A stretch of 64,000 nt of DNA from assembly GCA_004799435.1 (NCBI GenBank), contig SSMV01000025.1:42959-106958 (forward strand). Reading direction: 5' to 3'. Below are positions 10,396-20,709 of the stretch, piece after piece. The DNA is from Bradyrhizobium sp. (GTDB lineage: Bacteria; Pseudomonadota; Alphaproteobacteria; Rhizobiales; Beijerinckiaceae). The notes beneath the pieces were generated by a model, which did no database searches, was not told where the DNA came from, and saw only the letters and a program-made list of their open reading frames with translations. The translations under genes and the position numbers were made by a program. Position 1 is the stretch's first letter. Each line of letters begins with the position of its first letter.

Positions 10396-11376
10396 ATGAT
10401 GGCGCCGACGAACATGAACAACGTCCGCCTCGGGCGGACAAATCTGTTCGTTTCGCCGATTTGTTTCGGCACGTCAGGTCTCGGCGACATGCCCGACACC
10501 TATGGCTACAAGGTCGAGGTCGACCGGGCGATGGCGACCCTCAACGCCATTTTCGATGGGCCGACCAATTTCATCGACACATCGCGCATCTACGGCATGG
10601 GACGCAGCGAAGCGCGCATCGGCGCGGCAATTCGCGAGCGCGGCGGCCTGCCCAAAGGCTTCGTCGTCTCGACCAAACTGGACCGCGATCCCGAGACCAA
10701 TGTCTTCAACGCCGGGCAGGCGCGCCGCTCGCTCGAGCAGAGCCTCAAAACGCTTGGCCTCGACCATATCGACCTTCTCCACCTCCACGATCCCGAACAT
10801 GCGGTCTCGATCACTGACGCGACGAGCCGCGAGGGCGCGCTGGGCGAGCTGTTCCGCATGCGTGAGGAAGGCCTGGCCAAAGCGGTCGGCATCGCGGCCG
10901 GGCGGGTCGACATCATGACGCCGCTGCTGCGCGACTGGGACTTCGACGCGCTCATCACCCACAATCGCTTCACGCTCCCCAATCGCAACGCCGGTCCGAT
11001 GATGGATCTCGCCGTGGCCAAGGGGATCGCGGTGCTCAACGCCGCGCCTTACGCCGGCGGCGTGCTGGCCAAGGGATCGGGCGCTTTTCGTCGCTATGTC
11101 TATCAGGAGGCGACCGACGAGACGCTCAGCCCGATCCGCCGCATCGAGGAGATTTGCGAGCGGCACAATGTGCCGCCGGGCGCCGCCGCGCTGCAGTTTT
11201 CGATGCGCGACCCGCGGGTCCTCTCGACGGTCTGCGGCGTCAGCAAGCCGGAACGCGTCGCCGAAACCCTGCAATGGGCTTCCTTTCCCATTCCCGACGC
11301 AATGTGGGCGGAACTCGACGCCTTGCCCTTCGCTGCCGACGATCCCGAGGCGACGCGCGACTATAAGCTCGGCTGA
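10396..11376 (+). CDS. Aldo/keto reductase
   Basis: VRLGRTNLFVSPICFGTSGLGD...DTSRIYGMGRSEARIG...LGLDHIDLLHLHDPE. Confidence 0.9.
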   Translation: MMAPTNMNNVRLGRTNLFVSPICFGTSGLGDMPDTYGYKVEVDRAMATLNAIFDGPTNFIDTSRIYGMGRSEARIGAAIRERGGLPKGFVVSTKLDRDPETNVFNAGQARRSLEQSLKTLGLDHIDLLHLHDPEHAVSITDATSREGALGELFRMREEGLAKAVGIAAGRVDIMTPLLRDWDFDALITHNRFTLPNRNAGPMMDLAVAKGIAVLNAAPYAGGVLAKGSGAFRRYVYQEATDETLSPIRRIEEICERHNVPPGAAALQFSMRDPRVLSTVCGVSKPERVAETLQWASFPIPDAMWAELDALPFAADDPEATRDYKLG

Positions 11377-11576
11377 GCGGCCGGCTCGGGAACGCGCCTG
11401 GGGACAGCGGTTGCGCATCCTCCGCCAGGGCTTGCGGGCCGCCTCACTCGCCGCAACAATCCGCCGCCGCCCGGCCTGCGCGGCAAGCGGGGTGCGGATT
11501 GAAGATATCCGCGTCCCGCGCCGGTCGGGGGGCAAAGCGGACGGCGGTCAACGCCGCCGGAGCGAGGGGGAGACAC

Positions 11577-11948
11577 ATGAAATCCTATGACTCTAATTTC
11601 ATCGCCATCGGCGCGCTTTGGCTGGTCGTTGGCATGCTGCTCGGCATCGGCATGGGCGCGAGCCATGATTTCACGCTCGCCCCGCTGCATGCTCACATCA
11701 ATCTGATCGGCTTCGTGTGTCACAGCATCTTCGGCCTCGCCTATCGCAGCTGGCCGGGGCTCAAGACTTCGGCGCTGGCGCCCTATCAGTTCTGGATCTT
11801 CGTCATCGCCGCGCCGATCACGCTGCTCGGCCTCTATTTCACCGTGACGGGCGGCCCCGAACTTCCGACGATCGTCGGCTCGATCGCCATTCTGATCGGC
11901 GCGGTGCTCTTCGCCGTGATGATCTGGATGGAGCGCATGCGCTCGTAA
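11577..11948 (+). CDS. Four-TM membrane protein of unknown function (HAHINLIGF motif, heme-copper oxidase subunit I-like segment)
   Basis: MKSYDSNFIAIGALWLVVGMLLGIGMGASHDFTLAPLHAHINLIGFVCHSIFGLAYR; upstream GAGGGGGAG. Confidence 0.75.
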   Translation: MKSYDSNFIAIGALWLVVGMLLGIGMGASHDFTLAPLHAHINLIGFVCHSIFGLAYRSWPGLKTSALAPYQFWIFVIAAPITLLGLYFTVTGGPELPTIVGSIAILIGAVLFAVMIWMERMRS

Positions 11949-12013
11949 GACACGGCCCAAGCGGACGGCGTGAGCGGATTGCCGCGCCGTCCGTTTGAGG
12001 CGAAAGTGGCGCG

Positions 12014-12565
12014 CTAGGCGGCCGTCAGGCCCAGCGCTTCGACGATCTTCTGCACTTCCTGGCCTGTGGGGGCCGTCGCGTCGACGGTGATGACAGGTTC
12101 GTCAGGCGCCGGTTCTTCGAGCGTCTCGAACTGGCTGTGCAGTAAAGACGCCGGCATATATTCGTGATGCCGGGCGCGCACGCGCTCGGCGATCACCGCC
12201 TCCGAGGCCTTCAAATAGACGAAACGCAGATCGGGTCGCGCCGCGAGCAGGCGCTGACGATAGGCGCGCGTAAGCGCCGAGCAGGTGACGACGCCCGAAC
12301 GACCCTCCGAGGCCCAGGCTTTCAATTGTTCGCCAATACGGTCGAGCCATGGCGCGCGGTCCGCGTCATTGAGCGGAATCCCGCGCCGCATCTTTTCGAC
12401 ATTGGCGGCGGGGTGGAAACTGTCACCCTCCGCCATCTCCCAACCCAGACGTTTAGCGAGCTCGACGCCGATGGTGGATTTTCCGCTGCCCGACACGCCC
12501 ATGACGACGACCGCTCGGGAAGCCGTCGCGCGGTCGTCGTCGTTTTGACGCCTGCTCTCGTCCAT
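12014..12565 (-). CDS. gntK: Gluconokinase
   Basis: VVVMGVSGSGKSTIGVELAKRLGWEMAEGDSFHPAANVEKMRRGIPLNDADRAPWL; VTCSALTRAYRQRL. Confidence 0.92.
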   Translation of the reverse strand: MDESRRQNDDDRATASRAVVVMGVSGSGKSTIGVELAKRLGWEMAEGDSFHPAANVEKMRRGIPLNDADRAPWLDRIGEQLKAWASEGRSGVVTCSALTRAYRQRLLAARPDLRFVYLKASEAVIAERVRARHHEYMPASLLHSQFETLEEPAPDEPVITVDATAPTGQEVQKIVEALGLTAA

Positions 12566-12597
12566 GGCGGCTTGCTCCAAACCGCGATCGTCGCGGC

Positions 12598-13899
12598 TTA
12601 CGTTGCTCGCTGGGATGCGGGGGGCTCGGCGATCGGTTCGATCCGGCCAAGCAGCACGATGTAAGCAAGAATGCCGATCAGCAGCACGATCCCGGCAACA
12701 AGGAAGGCGGTCGAGAAGGAATTGGTTTGCCCGACCAAAAAGCCGGTCACCGCCGGCGCGGCGGCGCCCATGAGATTGTTGAAGAAGTTCATGATGCCGC
12801 CGATCGTTCCGGTGCCGCCCTTCGGCGCGATCAGCGACGGGATCGACCAGCCGACCGGCGCCGCCGCGGCGAGCCCGCTGAGGGCGATCGAGATCCAGAC
12901 GATCGCCCAGATTGGATCGGTCGTCATGGTGGCGCCAAAGACCGCCAGGCCGAGAATCATTCCGGTCACCAGAACGGTCTTGCGCACGCCCGTTTCGTCG
13001 TAGCCGCGCGCAATCATCGTGTCGATCAACCAGCCGCCGACGACGAGATCGGCGATGGTCGCGCAGCCCCAGGGGATCGCGGCGTAGCCGGCGGATTTGA
13101 TGATGCTCATATGCATCTCGGAGACGAGATAGCCGGGCAACCAGGTGAGGAACAGATAGAAGGAATATCCATAGGCCGCGAAGCCAATGGTGAGACCCCA
13201 GACCTTCCGGTTGAGCGCCAGATAACCGAGCATCGCAAAGGGGCTGGCGTGCGACTCGCCCTCGGGCGCGGCGCCGCCCGCGACGATGTAATTGCGCTCT
13301 TCGGCGCTGAGTTGCGCATCGGCGCTCGGATCGCGATAGAGGAAATAATAGGCGAGGAAATAGGCGAAGCTCAGCAGCGCGGTGATTCCGAACGCCCAGC
13401 GCCAGCCGAACCACACGATCGACACCGCCACCAGCGGTACGCCGACGACATTGGAGAATTTCGCCGCTGCGTCGAAGATCGCCGTCGCCATCGCGCGCTC
13501 GCGACGCGGGAACCAATAGCCGGTCGCCTTGGCGTTGGCGGGAAAGGCCGGCGCCTCGGCGACGCCGAGCAGAAAGCGCGCGGCAACGATCGCGCCGAAG
13601 CCATTGGCGAAAGCGACTGCGCCCGAGGCGACGCCCCACAGGAACGCGCCGATTCGGCTGACCCGCGTGACGCCGAAACGGTCGAGCACCAGGCCGACCG
13701 GGATCTGAAGAAAGGCGTAGGACCAGAAGAAGGCGCTGAACAGCAAGCCAAGGTCTCCGGGCGTCAGACCGAACTCCTTCTGGAGTTCCGGTCCGGCGAC
13801 CGAGAGATTCACCCGGTCGAAATAATTGATGAGAATCCCGACCCCGAGCAAGACGCCGATGAGCCACCGGCGCCGTCCGACGCTTCGCATCTGAGCCAT
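12598..13899 (-). CDS. MFS transporter, ACS family (sugar acid/glucarate-galactonate-like)
   Basis: 12-TM protein; RRWLIGVLLGVGILINYFDRVNLSVAGPELQKEFGL...FLGVAEAPAFPANAKATGYWFPRRER. Confidence 0.88.
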   Translation of the reverse strand: MAQMRSVGRRRWLIGVLLGVGILINYFDRVNLSVAGPELQKEFGLTPGDLGLLFSAFFWSYAFLQIPVGLVLDRFGVTRVSRIGAFLWGVASGAVAFANGFGAIVAARFLLGVAEAPAFPANAKATGYWFPRRERAMATAIFDAAAKFSNVVGVPLVAVSIVWFGWRWAFGITALLSFAYFLAYYFLYRDPSADAQLSAEERNYIVAGGAAPEGESHASPFAMLGYLALNRKVWGLTIGFAAYGYSFYLFLTWLPGYLVSEMHMSIIKSAGYAAIPWGCATIADLVVGGWLIDTMIARGYDETGVRKTVLVTGMILGLAVFGATMTTDPIWAIVWISIALSGLAAAAPVGWSIPSLIAPKGGTGTIGGIMNFFNNLMGAAAPAVTGFLVGQTNSFSTAFLVAGIVLLIGILAYIVLLGRIEPIAEPPASQRAT

Positions 13900-14040
13900 G
13901 GCGCTACCCTCCCGCGCTGCGTCATTCGCCCTATTGGGTCGGACGGATTGTTTCCGACATCGCCCAGATCAACGCACTCGCCGCCAAATTGGATGCTGCA
14001 ATTTTGCAAAAGGCAAGGGTCAGAAACGCGAAGGCGCGCC

Positions 14041-15375
14041 TCAGGCGACCGCGCGAATGGTCCGCGCTGTCTTGTCGACGATCTCGCCGATCTGGTCCTC
14101 GCCGACGATCAGCGGCGGGGTCAATTCGATCGTGTCGCCGGAGAGGCGCAGCATGACGCCTGCCTCATGGAAGGAATATTCGAGCGCCGCATAGCCGCGT
14201 TCGCCCGGCGCCGCCGCCGGCGCAAGATCGATTGCGCCGGTCAAGCCGACGCAGCGGATGTCGAGCACGTTGGGCTGACCTTTGAGCGTCATCAGCGCAT
14301 CGCACCACTTGGCCTCAAGCGCCTGCGCGCGCTCGAACAGTTTCTCGTCGCGATAGAGATCGAGCGTCGCGATGCCGGCGGCGCAGGCGAGCGGATGGCC
14401 GGAATAGGTGTAGCCATGGAAGAGTTCGATGGCGTGGTCCGGGCCTTTCATGAAGGCGTCGTAGATCGGCTTGCGCACGATGACGCCGCCCATCGGCACT
14501 GTGCCCGAGGTGACGCCCTTGGCGAAGGTGATCATGTCTGGCGTCACGCCGTAGCGTTCGGCGGCGAAGGCGAAGCCAAGGCGACCGAAGCCGGTGATGA
14601 CTTCGTCGAAGATGAGCAGGACGCCATATTTGTCGCAGATGGCGCGCAGCTTCTGCAGATAACCCTTGGGCGCCGGCAGCACGCCGGTCGAGCCGGCCAT
14701 CGGCTCGACGATCACCGCGGCGATGGTCGAGGCGTCGTGCAGCGCGACAATCCCTTCGAGCGCGTCGGCGAGATGGCCGCCCCATTCAGGCTCGCCTTTG
14801 GTGAAGGCCTGATGTTCGCGATTATAGGTCGCGGGCAAATGATCGACGCCGGCCAGCAGCGAACCGAAGAATTTGCGGTTGTTGACCATGCCGCCGACCG
14901 AGATGCCGCCGAAGCCGACGCCGTGATAGCCGCGTTCGCGGCCGATCAGGCGCTGTCGCGAGGCGTTCCCGCGGACGTTGTGATAGGCGAGCGCGATCTT
15001 GAGCGCCGAGTCGCAGGCTTCCGAGCCGGAGTTGCAGAAGAAGACATGATCGAGATCGCCCGGCGCCAGCGCGGCGATGCGCGAAGCCAATTGGAAAGCC
15101 GGCGGATGGGCGAACTGGAAATTGGGCGAAAAATCCAGTTCCGCCGCCTGGCGCTGGATCGCTTCGACGATTCGCGGGCGGCCGTGTCCGGCGTTGCAGC
15201 ACCAAAGCGCTGCGGTGGCGTCAAGAATGGGCCGCCCCTCTGGGGTGTAATAATGCATGTCCTTGGCGCGCGCGATCAGCCGCGGCCGCTTCTTGAACGC
15301 CCGGTTGGGCGTGAAGGGCAGCCAGAAGGCTTCCAGATCGTTGGGAATTTCGGCGCGCTGCGCGGCGGATGACAT
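14041..15375 (-). CDS. Class III aminotransferase (omega-amino acid:pyruvate-type)
   Basis: FWLPFTPNRAFKKRPRLI..., NAGHGRPRIVEAI, FCNSGSEACDSALKIALAYHN, LLIFDEVITGFGRLG, TFAKGVTSGTVPMGGV. Confidence 0.9.
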   Translation of the reverse strand: MSSAAQRAEIPNDLEAFWLPFTPNRAFKKRPRLIARAKDMHYYTPEGRPILDATAALWCCNAGHGRPRIVEAIQRQAAELDFSPNFQFAHPPAFQLASRIAALAPGDLDHVFFCNSGSEACDSALKIALAYHNVRGNASRQRLIGRERGYHGVGFGGISVGGMVNNRKFFGSLLAGVDHLPATYNREHQAFTKGEPEWGGHLADALEGIVALHDASTIAAVIVEPMAGSTGVLPAPKGYLQKLRAICDKYGVLLIFDEVITGFGRLGFAFAAERYGVTPDMITFAKGVTSGTVPMGGVIVRKPIYDAFMKGPDHAIELFHGYTYSGHPLACAAGIATLDLYRDEKLFERAQALEAKWCDALMTLKGQPNVLDIRCVGLTGAIDLAPAAAPGERGYAALEYSFHEAGVMLRLSGDTIELTPPLIVGEDQIGEIVDKTARTIRAVA

Positions 15376-15602
15376 GCGGGCTTTCCTCATGAACCGTTTG
15401 GCTCGAACAATGCTGCCGTTGCGGCTGGAAGTCCAACCGCCGCCCGCGCGGCGCTGAGGCTTCGAAACACGTCCGGCGGGGCCGGCGCCCCATTGCGGGA
15501 CGGGCCGGGCGTCGGCGGGGTAACGCCGCCTCAACCTTAAGCCCCTATGAAAGAAGAGCTTCGAGTTTTCAGCGTGGCGTGCAGTCTCGGCGTGGGTCGC
15601 GT

Positions 15603-17003
15603 ATGGGTCGGTCGCGTGTAGCCTGGGTCGGATCGACGGTCGCGCCGTGGGGCATCGCCCTCGGCTTTCTCGTCTCGATCACCGCGCAGGCCGGACAGGA
15701 GCTGGGCGTCGAGGCCCGCCCCGCCGCGCTACGCGCGCTGAACGTCTCGTTTGTTTCGCCGACCTTGCCCGACGCCAAGCCCATACTCGAGGCGCGTCTG
15801 GTGCTCGGCTCGCGCGACGATCTATCCGTTCCCTCCGACGAGATCGATCCCAATCCTGTCCTCAAGCAGGGGCGCAGCGCCTTTCCGACCGTCGTGCGCG
15901 ACGACAAGGGCGATCCCTTCATCATTTTCCGCCCGAGCTTTCAGGCGCGGCGCGCTTCGCCATCGATCGCTAAATCCGACGCGCGCGACTGGCCCGACGA
16001 TTCGCGCAGTCCGGCGCTCGCCGCCGCCGCCGACGCGCCCGATCCGGGCGCTCCGCTGCCCTTCGGCGATGGCGCGACCCCGGGCCCATCGCTCGATTTT
16101 GCGCTGAACTCCGCGACCCCGACGCCAAGCGACGGCAAGCTGGTCGTCGCCGTCCAGAAGTCGCCGTCGCCTGTTGCGCCGGCAGCCGTTGCGCCCGCCG
16201 CCGCGCCGCCGGCTCCGCCCGCGACGGCTTTACAGGCCGCGCCCGCGCCCGTTCCGCAGACGACGACCGCGCTCGCTTCAAAGACGGCGCCGACACTGGC
16301 TTCGCAGACGCCAGCTTCGGCCGCAAAGACGGCCCCCGCTCCGGCGCAGCAGGCGATGGCCGCCGCCGCACAAACCACGATTGCGCCGCAGACGGCCGCG
16401 GCGCCGTCGCCTTTGGCCGCCAATGGCAAGCCCGATTATTCGGCGTTGATCGACCCCAAGGATTCGGCCCGCCAGATGCGCTGCCTTGCCGAAGCGATCT
16501 ATTTCGAAGCGCGCAGCGAACCCGAAGACGGACAGGCCGGCGTCGCGCAGGTCGTGCTGAACCGCGTGCGCAGCGGCATCTTCCCGAGCAATGTCTGCGC
16601 CGTCGTCTATCAGGATCACAACCATCCTTTCGCCTGCCAATTCTCCTTCGCCTGCGAAGGCAAATCGCTTCGCATCGAAGAGCCGGCCGCCTGGGCCACG
16701 GCGACGCGCGTCGCGCAATCGGTCGTTGCGGGCGCGACCTTTAATCCGCTGCTCGGCGAGGCGCTCAACTATCACGCCTATTACGTCTATCCCTTCTGGG
16801 CGCCGTCGCTGCGCCGCGTCGATCGCATCGGCGCTCATATCTTCTATGCGATGCGCAGCGGCTTGACCTGGACGCCGGGCGCCGTGGCGATACCCGTCGA
16901 TCCGACGGCGCTTGCTCCCCAGGCGACTTTCGCGCCGGGCGTCGAAACGACCGCGATGGCGCCGCCCACCGGCGCCGCCAATCCTGTCGCGGCGAACTGG
17001 TAA
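15603..17003 (+). CDS. Cell wall hydrolase (SleB-type) with A/P-rich linker
   Basis: C-terminal RCLAEAIYFEARSEPEDGQAGVAQVVLNRVRSGIFPSNVCAVVYQ...CQFSFACEGKS; N-terminal hydrophobic segment. Confidence 0.88.
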   Translation: MGRSRVAWVGSTVAPWGIALGFLVSITAQAGQELGVEARPAALRALNVSFVSPTLPDAKPILEARLVLGSRDDLSVPSDEIDPNPVLKQGRSAFPTVVRDDKGDPFIIFRPSFQARRASPSIAKSDARDWPDDSRSPALAAAADAPDPGAPLPFGDGATPGPSLDFALNSATPTPSDGKLVVAVQKSPSPVAPAAVAPAAAPPAPPATALQAAPAPVPQTTTALASKTAPTLASQTPASAAKTAPAPAQQAMAAAAQTTIAPQTAAAPSPLAANGKPDYSALIDPKDSARQMRCLAEAIYFEARSEPEDGQAGVAQVVLNRVRSGIFPSNVCAVVYQDHNHPFACQFSFACEGKSLRIEEPAAWATATRVAQSVVAGATFNPLLGEALNYHAYYVYPFWAPSLRRVDRIGAHIFYAMRSGLTWTPGAVAIPVDPTALAPQATFAPGVETTAMAPPTGAANPVAANW

Positions 17004-17095
17004 CCCGGGCTTACGAGGCGGCTCGCCTTGCCGCTGCCGGACGCAAGCGCTAAGCAGGCGCGCAGCCGCTTGCTTGGCGGTCGCGAGGATCAACG

Positions 17096-17344
17096 ATGGC
17101 TCAGCCCGGCCCCGACATCGCCAAACTGCCTTTCGAAGCGGCGCTCGCCGAACTCGAGACGATCGTCGACAAGCTGGAAAAGGGCGCTGTGGCGCTCGAA
17201 GACTCGATCGCGCTTTATGAGCGCGGCGAAGCGCTGAAGGCCCATTGCGACCGGCTGCTCGCCAACGCGCAAATGCGAATCGAGAAGATCGCGCTCAACG
17301 CCGAGGGCAAGCCCAAGGGCGTCGCGCCGCTCGACGGCGAATAG
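17096..17344 (+). CDS. xseB: Exodeoxyribonuclease VII small subunit
   Basis: [55 protein letters not shown]. Confidence 0.96.
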   Translation: MAQPGPDIAKLPFEAALAELETIVDKLEKGAVALEDSIALYERGEALKAHCDRLLANAQMRIEKIALNAEGKPKGVAPLDGE

Positions 17345-17543
17345 CGAAAACTTGTCGCGAAGCTGACAAGATCGTCAGCAAGCACCCCGCTATCATTCTG
17401 GAAACGCGGCTATTTTGGCCGCGCGGCGCCTTTTGGTCATACTTTGTTAACCATATCGGCCGCAATCATGAAAAGTGTTGTTAACCTTTGTCCGGGCCGC
17501 GATTCGCGCTCGGGCGCGAAGAAATGGAAAAGGGCGGACTTCC

Positions 17544-18200
17544 ATGCGGACAATCGCTTTCGTTACCCAAAAAGGCGGATCAGGTAAAAGCACATTGGCC
17601 TCCTCACTGGCGGTCGCGGCCAAGGACGTTGGCGAGCGCGTCTGCGTCATCGACCTCGACCCGCAGGCCTCTTTGCTGAGCTGGCGCAAGACCCGCAAGG
17701 CGACCGATATCGGCGTGATTCCCGCCAATATCGGCAAGCTGCCGGCGGTGCTCAAGGAACTGGCGAAGAAAGGCGTGACGCTGGCGATCATCGACACGCC
17801 CGGCGCCGACGGCGCGGCCTCGATGGCGGCCATGCGCGAAGCCGATCTCAACATCATCCCGTCGCGGCCGAGCATTTTCGACCTCTGGGCGAGCGCTCAG
17901 ACCCGCGCGGCGCTGAAGACGACCAATAGCGATTTCGTCTTCATGCTCAATCAATGCCCGCCGGCGCAGCAAAGCGCTCGTGTCGACGCGGCGATCGAAG
18001 CGCTCGAGGAAATGGGCGGCATGATCTCGCCGCTCGTGCTGGCGCGCGTCGATTATCAGGAAGCGGCGCGCCACGGACTCGGCGTCACCGAAATCAATCC
18101 CCATGGCGCGGCGGCGGTGGAAATGCGCGCGCTATGGTCGTCGATCAAGCGCCGTCTGGCCCGCGCGGCCACCAAGCCGGCCACCCGCAAGGCGGCCTGA
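17544..18200 (+). CDS. ParA/MinD-family ATPase (orphan)
   Basis: MRTIAFVTQKGGSGKSTLASSLAVAAKDVGERVCVIDLDPQASLLSW deviant Walker A; IIDTPGADG; no adjacent parB. Confidence 0.9.
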   Translation: MRTIAFVTQKGGSGKSTLASSLAVAAKDVGERVCVIDLDPQASLLSWRKTRKATDIGVIPANIGKLPAVLKELAKKGVTLAIIDTPGADGAASMAAMREADLNIIPSRPSIFDLWASAQTRAALKTTNSDFVFMLNQCPPAQQSARVDAAIEALEEMGGMISPLVLARVDYQEAARHGLGVTEINPHGAAAVEMRALWSSIKRRLARAATKPATRKAA

Positions 18201-18229
18201 AGACTCTGCCTTCACCCGCATCGACGGCG

Positions 18230-19684
18230 TCAGCCGCCGATGCGGGTGTGGATCACCTGCCCGCCGCGCGCGATCGCCATATCCCAGACCCGCGGATGTT
18301 GAGCGGCGGCGCTTTCGAGATCGCGGGTCGTTGCGATCTTGGCGCCATTGACCTCCAGCACCACGTCGCCCTTCTGCAGACCGAGATTGGCGGCAAGCGA
18401 ATCGCTTGGCGCTTCGGCGACGACCACGCCTTTGTCGATATCGCCGATCGACAGATCTTCCGTGACTGCGGGCGAGACATTCTCGACCAGCGCGCCCTGG
18501 AAGGGCGAGCGGGTCTTGATGCGGATCGCGTCACGCGGCGGCGTTTCGGGCGCGGCGACCAGCTTGAGTTCGAAACTCGCCGGCTTGCCGTCGCGCAGCG
18601 CCGAGATCGTCACCGTTCCGCCAAGTGGCTTGACGCCGAGGCGAAAGCCGACGCCGCCGGAATCGTCGACGCCGCGCCCGTCGACCATGGTCAATACATC
18701 GCCCCGCTTCAGGCCGGCTTCCGCTGCCGGTCCGTCAGGCCGGACATCCGCCACCAGAGCGCCGGCCGGCCGCGCTAGACCAAGCGAATCGGCGATGTCC
18801 TTCGTCACATCCTGCAGGCTCGCTCCGAGCCAGGGCCGCTTTACGACGCCGCCATGCTCAGCGGCGTAGATCACGCTCCTGACCATATTGACCGGAATCG
18901 CGAAGCCGATGCCGACGCTGCCGCCCGATCGCGAAACGATCGCCGAATTGACGCCGATCAGCTTGCCGTCGAGACCGACCAGCGCGCCGCCGGAATTGCC
19001 GGGATTGATCGCCGCGTCGGTCTGGATGAAGAAGCCATAATCATTGATGCCGATCTGCGTTCGCGCCAGCGCCGAGACAATGCCCTGCGTCACCGTCTGG
19101 CCGACGCCGAAAGGATCGCCGATCGCCAGCACGATGTCGCCGACCTCGATGGCGTCGGAATCGCCGAGCTCCAGTACCGGGAACTGCTCCTTGGCGTCGA
19201 TCTGCAGCACCGCCAGATCGGTGCGCGGATCGCTGAGCACGATCCTGGCCGGAAATTCGCGCCGGTCGGAGAGCGCCACTTTAACGTCGGTCATGCCGTC
19301 GATGACATGATGATTGGTGACGACAAGGCCGCTCGGGTCGACGATGACGCCCGAGCCGAGCGATTGCGCGACGCGCGATTCGTCGCCCTGATCGCCGAAG
19401 AACTGACGAAAGACCGGATCGTCGAACAGCGGATTGCGCGGGCGCTTGTCGACCCGCGAGGCATAGACATTCACCACCGCCGGGCGGACCTTCTTGACCA
19501 GCGGCGCAAAGGACAGATGCAGTTCGGCGACGCTTTGCGGCGCGGTTTTCTCCGCGGTTTCGGCGCCTGCGGCGACGACGAGGGCAAGGCTGATTGCGAT
19601 GGCGAGAGCGAAGCGGCGCAAGGGGGTTCTCCAGCGCGGACGGAAAGCCTGAATATAGGATGGGGGGCGCCTTGGAGCCAGCAT
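18230..19684 (-). CDS. DegP/DegQ (Do)-family periplasmic serine protease with two PDZ domains
   Basis: VVTNHHVIDGM, DPRTDLAVLQID, QTDAAINPGNSGGALVGLDGKLIGVNSAI; PDZ motifs; signal-like N-terminus. Confidence 0.94.
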   Translation of the reverse strand: MLAPRRPPSYIQAFRPRWRTPLRRFALAIAISLALVVAAGAETAEKTAPQSVAELHLSFAPLVKKVRPAVVNVYASRVDKRPRNPLFDDPVFRQFFGDQGDESRVAQSLGSGVIVDPSGLVVTNHHVIDGMTDVKVALSDRREFPARIVLSDPRTDLAVLQIDAKEQFPVLELGDSDAIEVGDIVLAIGDPFGVGQTVTQGIVSALARTQIGINDYGFFIQTDAAINPGNSGGALVGLDGKLIGVNSAIVSRSGGSVGIGFAIPVNMVRSVIYAAEHGGVVKRPWLGASLQDVTKDIADSLGLARPAGALVADVRPDGPAAEAGLKRGDVLTMVDGRGVDDSGGVGFRLGVKPLGGTVTISALRDGKPASFELKLVAAPETPPRDAIRIKTRSPFQGALVENVSPAVTEDLSIGDIDKGVVVAEAPSDSLAANLGLQKGDVVLEVNGAKIATTRDLESAAAQHPRVWDMAIARGGQVIHTRIGG

Positions 19685-19726
19685 GTGCTGAGCGCCACGT
19701 GCGGCATTCAAGCGGAACCGCAACCG

Positions 19727-19771
19727 TAGTGGCGCGGCCCTCCATGGCCGCGGGCGCGGAGGCCCGCGCTA
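19727..19771. repeat. Intergenic palindromic repeat, copy 1 (partner near 58005-58047, inverted)
   Basis: GTGGCGCGGCCCTCCATGGCCGCGGGCGCGGAGGCCCGCGCTAC; near-identical to the reverse complement of the 58.0-kb copy. Confidence 0.8.
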
Positions 19772-20557
19772 CTGGAAGCGGTAGATAAGGCCGATGCGGG
19801 CGATATCGCCCTGAACGGCGGCCGATCCCTGGAAGACATCGGGCGGCGTCAGAATGTCGACCATCGAATTCGTGACCTTGCCGAGGTCGTAATAGAGATA
19901 TTCGACCTGCACGCTCCAGTTCGGTCCCAGCGCATATTGCCAGCCGGCGCCGAGCGTGAAGCCGGTCATCCATCGCTGCGAATTGCCGCCGATGCAGAAT
20001 TTGATCGTGCCGCCGCAAATGTCGGCGGAAGTGTCGATGGCGAAGGTTGAGACGCTGGCGCGATTATAGGCGAGGCCGCCGGTCAGATAGATCAGCGAGC
20101 GATCCCATGGCGTAAAGCCGAGCCGTCCGCGCAATGTGCCGAGATTGTCGAGCCTCTGCCCGTCGGTCGTCTGAAAGTCGAATGGGATTTCAAGAAACGG
20201 GCCGACGACATGACTTCGCACATCGGCGAAGGAAAAGTCCGTCACGACGCCATAGACAATCTGTCCCGCCTGCCGATCGACACCGGCTTCGAAGCCGCCA
20301 AGCGCGCCGAAGGGATTGTCATTGAGCCGCGGGCTGACGAATCCGTCTCGGATCTCGGCGCCGGGAGACTCCGGCGCGATATCGACATGGCTGGGTCCGA
20401 AAGCGCCGCCGACATTGGCGCCGATGTACCAGCCCGACCAATCATAGGCCGGCGCGGGCGAGCCGGCGAAAGCCGCATTGGTGCAAACCAGCAGCGTCGC
20501 GGCGACGACAACCGCGAGCGCTTTGCCGTTGAGAAGGGCTCTCTTTGCTGGGGACAA
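19769..20557 (-). CDS. Outer-membrane beta-barrel protein (Omp25-like porin family)
   Basis: Signal peptide; YDWSGWYIGANVGGAFG; ends in ARIGLIYRFQ (terminal aromatic-rich strand). Confidence 0.88.
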   Translation of the reverse strand: MSPAKRALLNGKALAVVVAATLLVCTNAAFAGSPAPAYDWSGWYIGANVGGAFGPSHVDIAPESPGAEIRDGFVSPRLNDNPFGALGGFEAGVDRQAGQIVYGVVTDFSFADVRSHVVGPFLEIPFDFQTTDGQRLDNLGTLRGRLGFTPWDRSLIYLTGGLAYNRASVSTFAIDTSADICGGTIKFCIGGNSQRWMTGFTLGAGWQYALGPNWSVQVEYLYYDLGKVTNSMVDILTPPDVFQGSAAVQGDIARIGLIYRFQ

Positions 20558-20709
20558 TGCATCCTCCCGATCGGCTGACGGCCGCGATGGGGCCGTTCAG
20601 ATACGCGTCAGGACGCAACGCAAAATGATCTCACAAATTGTCTTGCGCCGATTCCCTCGTCAAGCACGGAGCGGGCCCAATTCACCGCGCGTTTTCGCCC
20701 GACAAGCGA

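Noticed and set aside
12727-15372. 881-aa plus-strand ORF
   Set aside because: Antisense to three well-supported minus-strand genes (gntK, MFS, aminotransferase) and low-complexity R/D/G-rich; a GC-rich shadow ORF.
16150-16420. Repetitive DNA resembling a tandem repeat array
   Set aside because: Explained as an A/P/T-rich linker in the SleB-type hydrolase.
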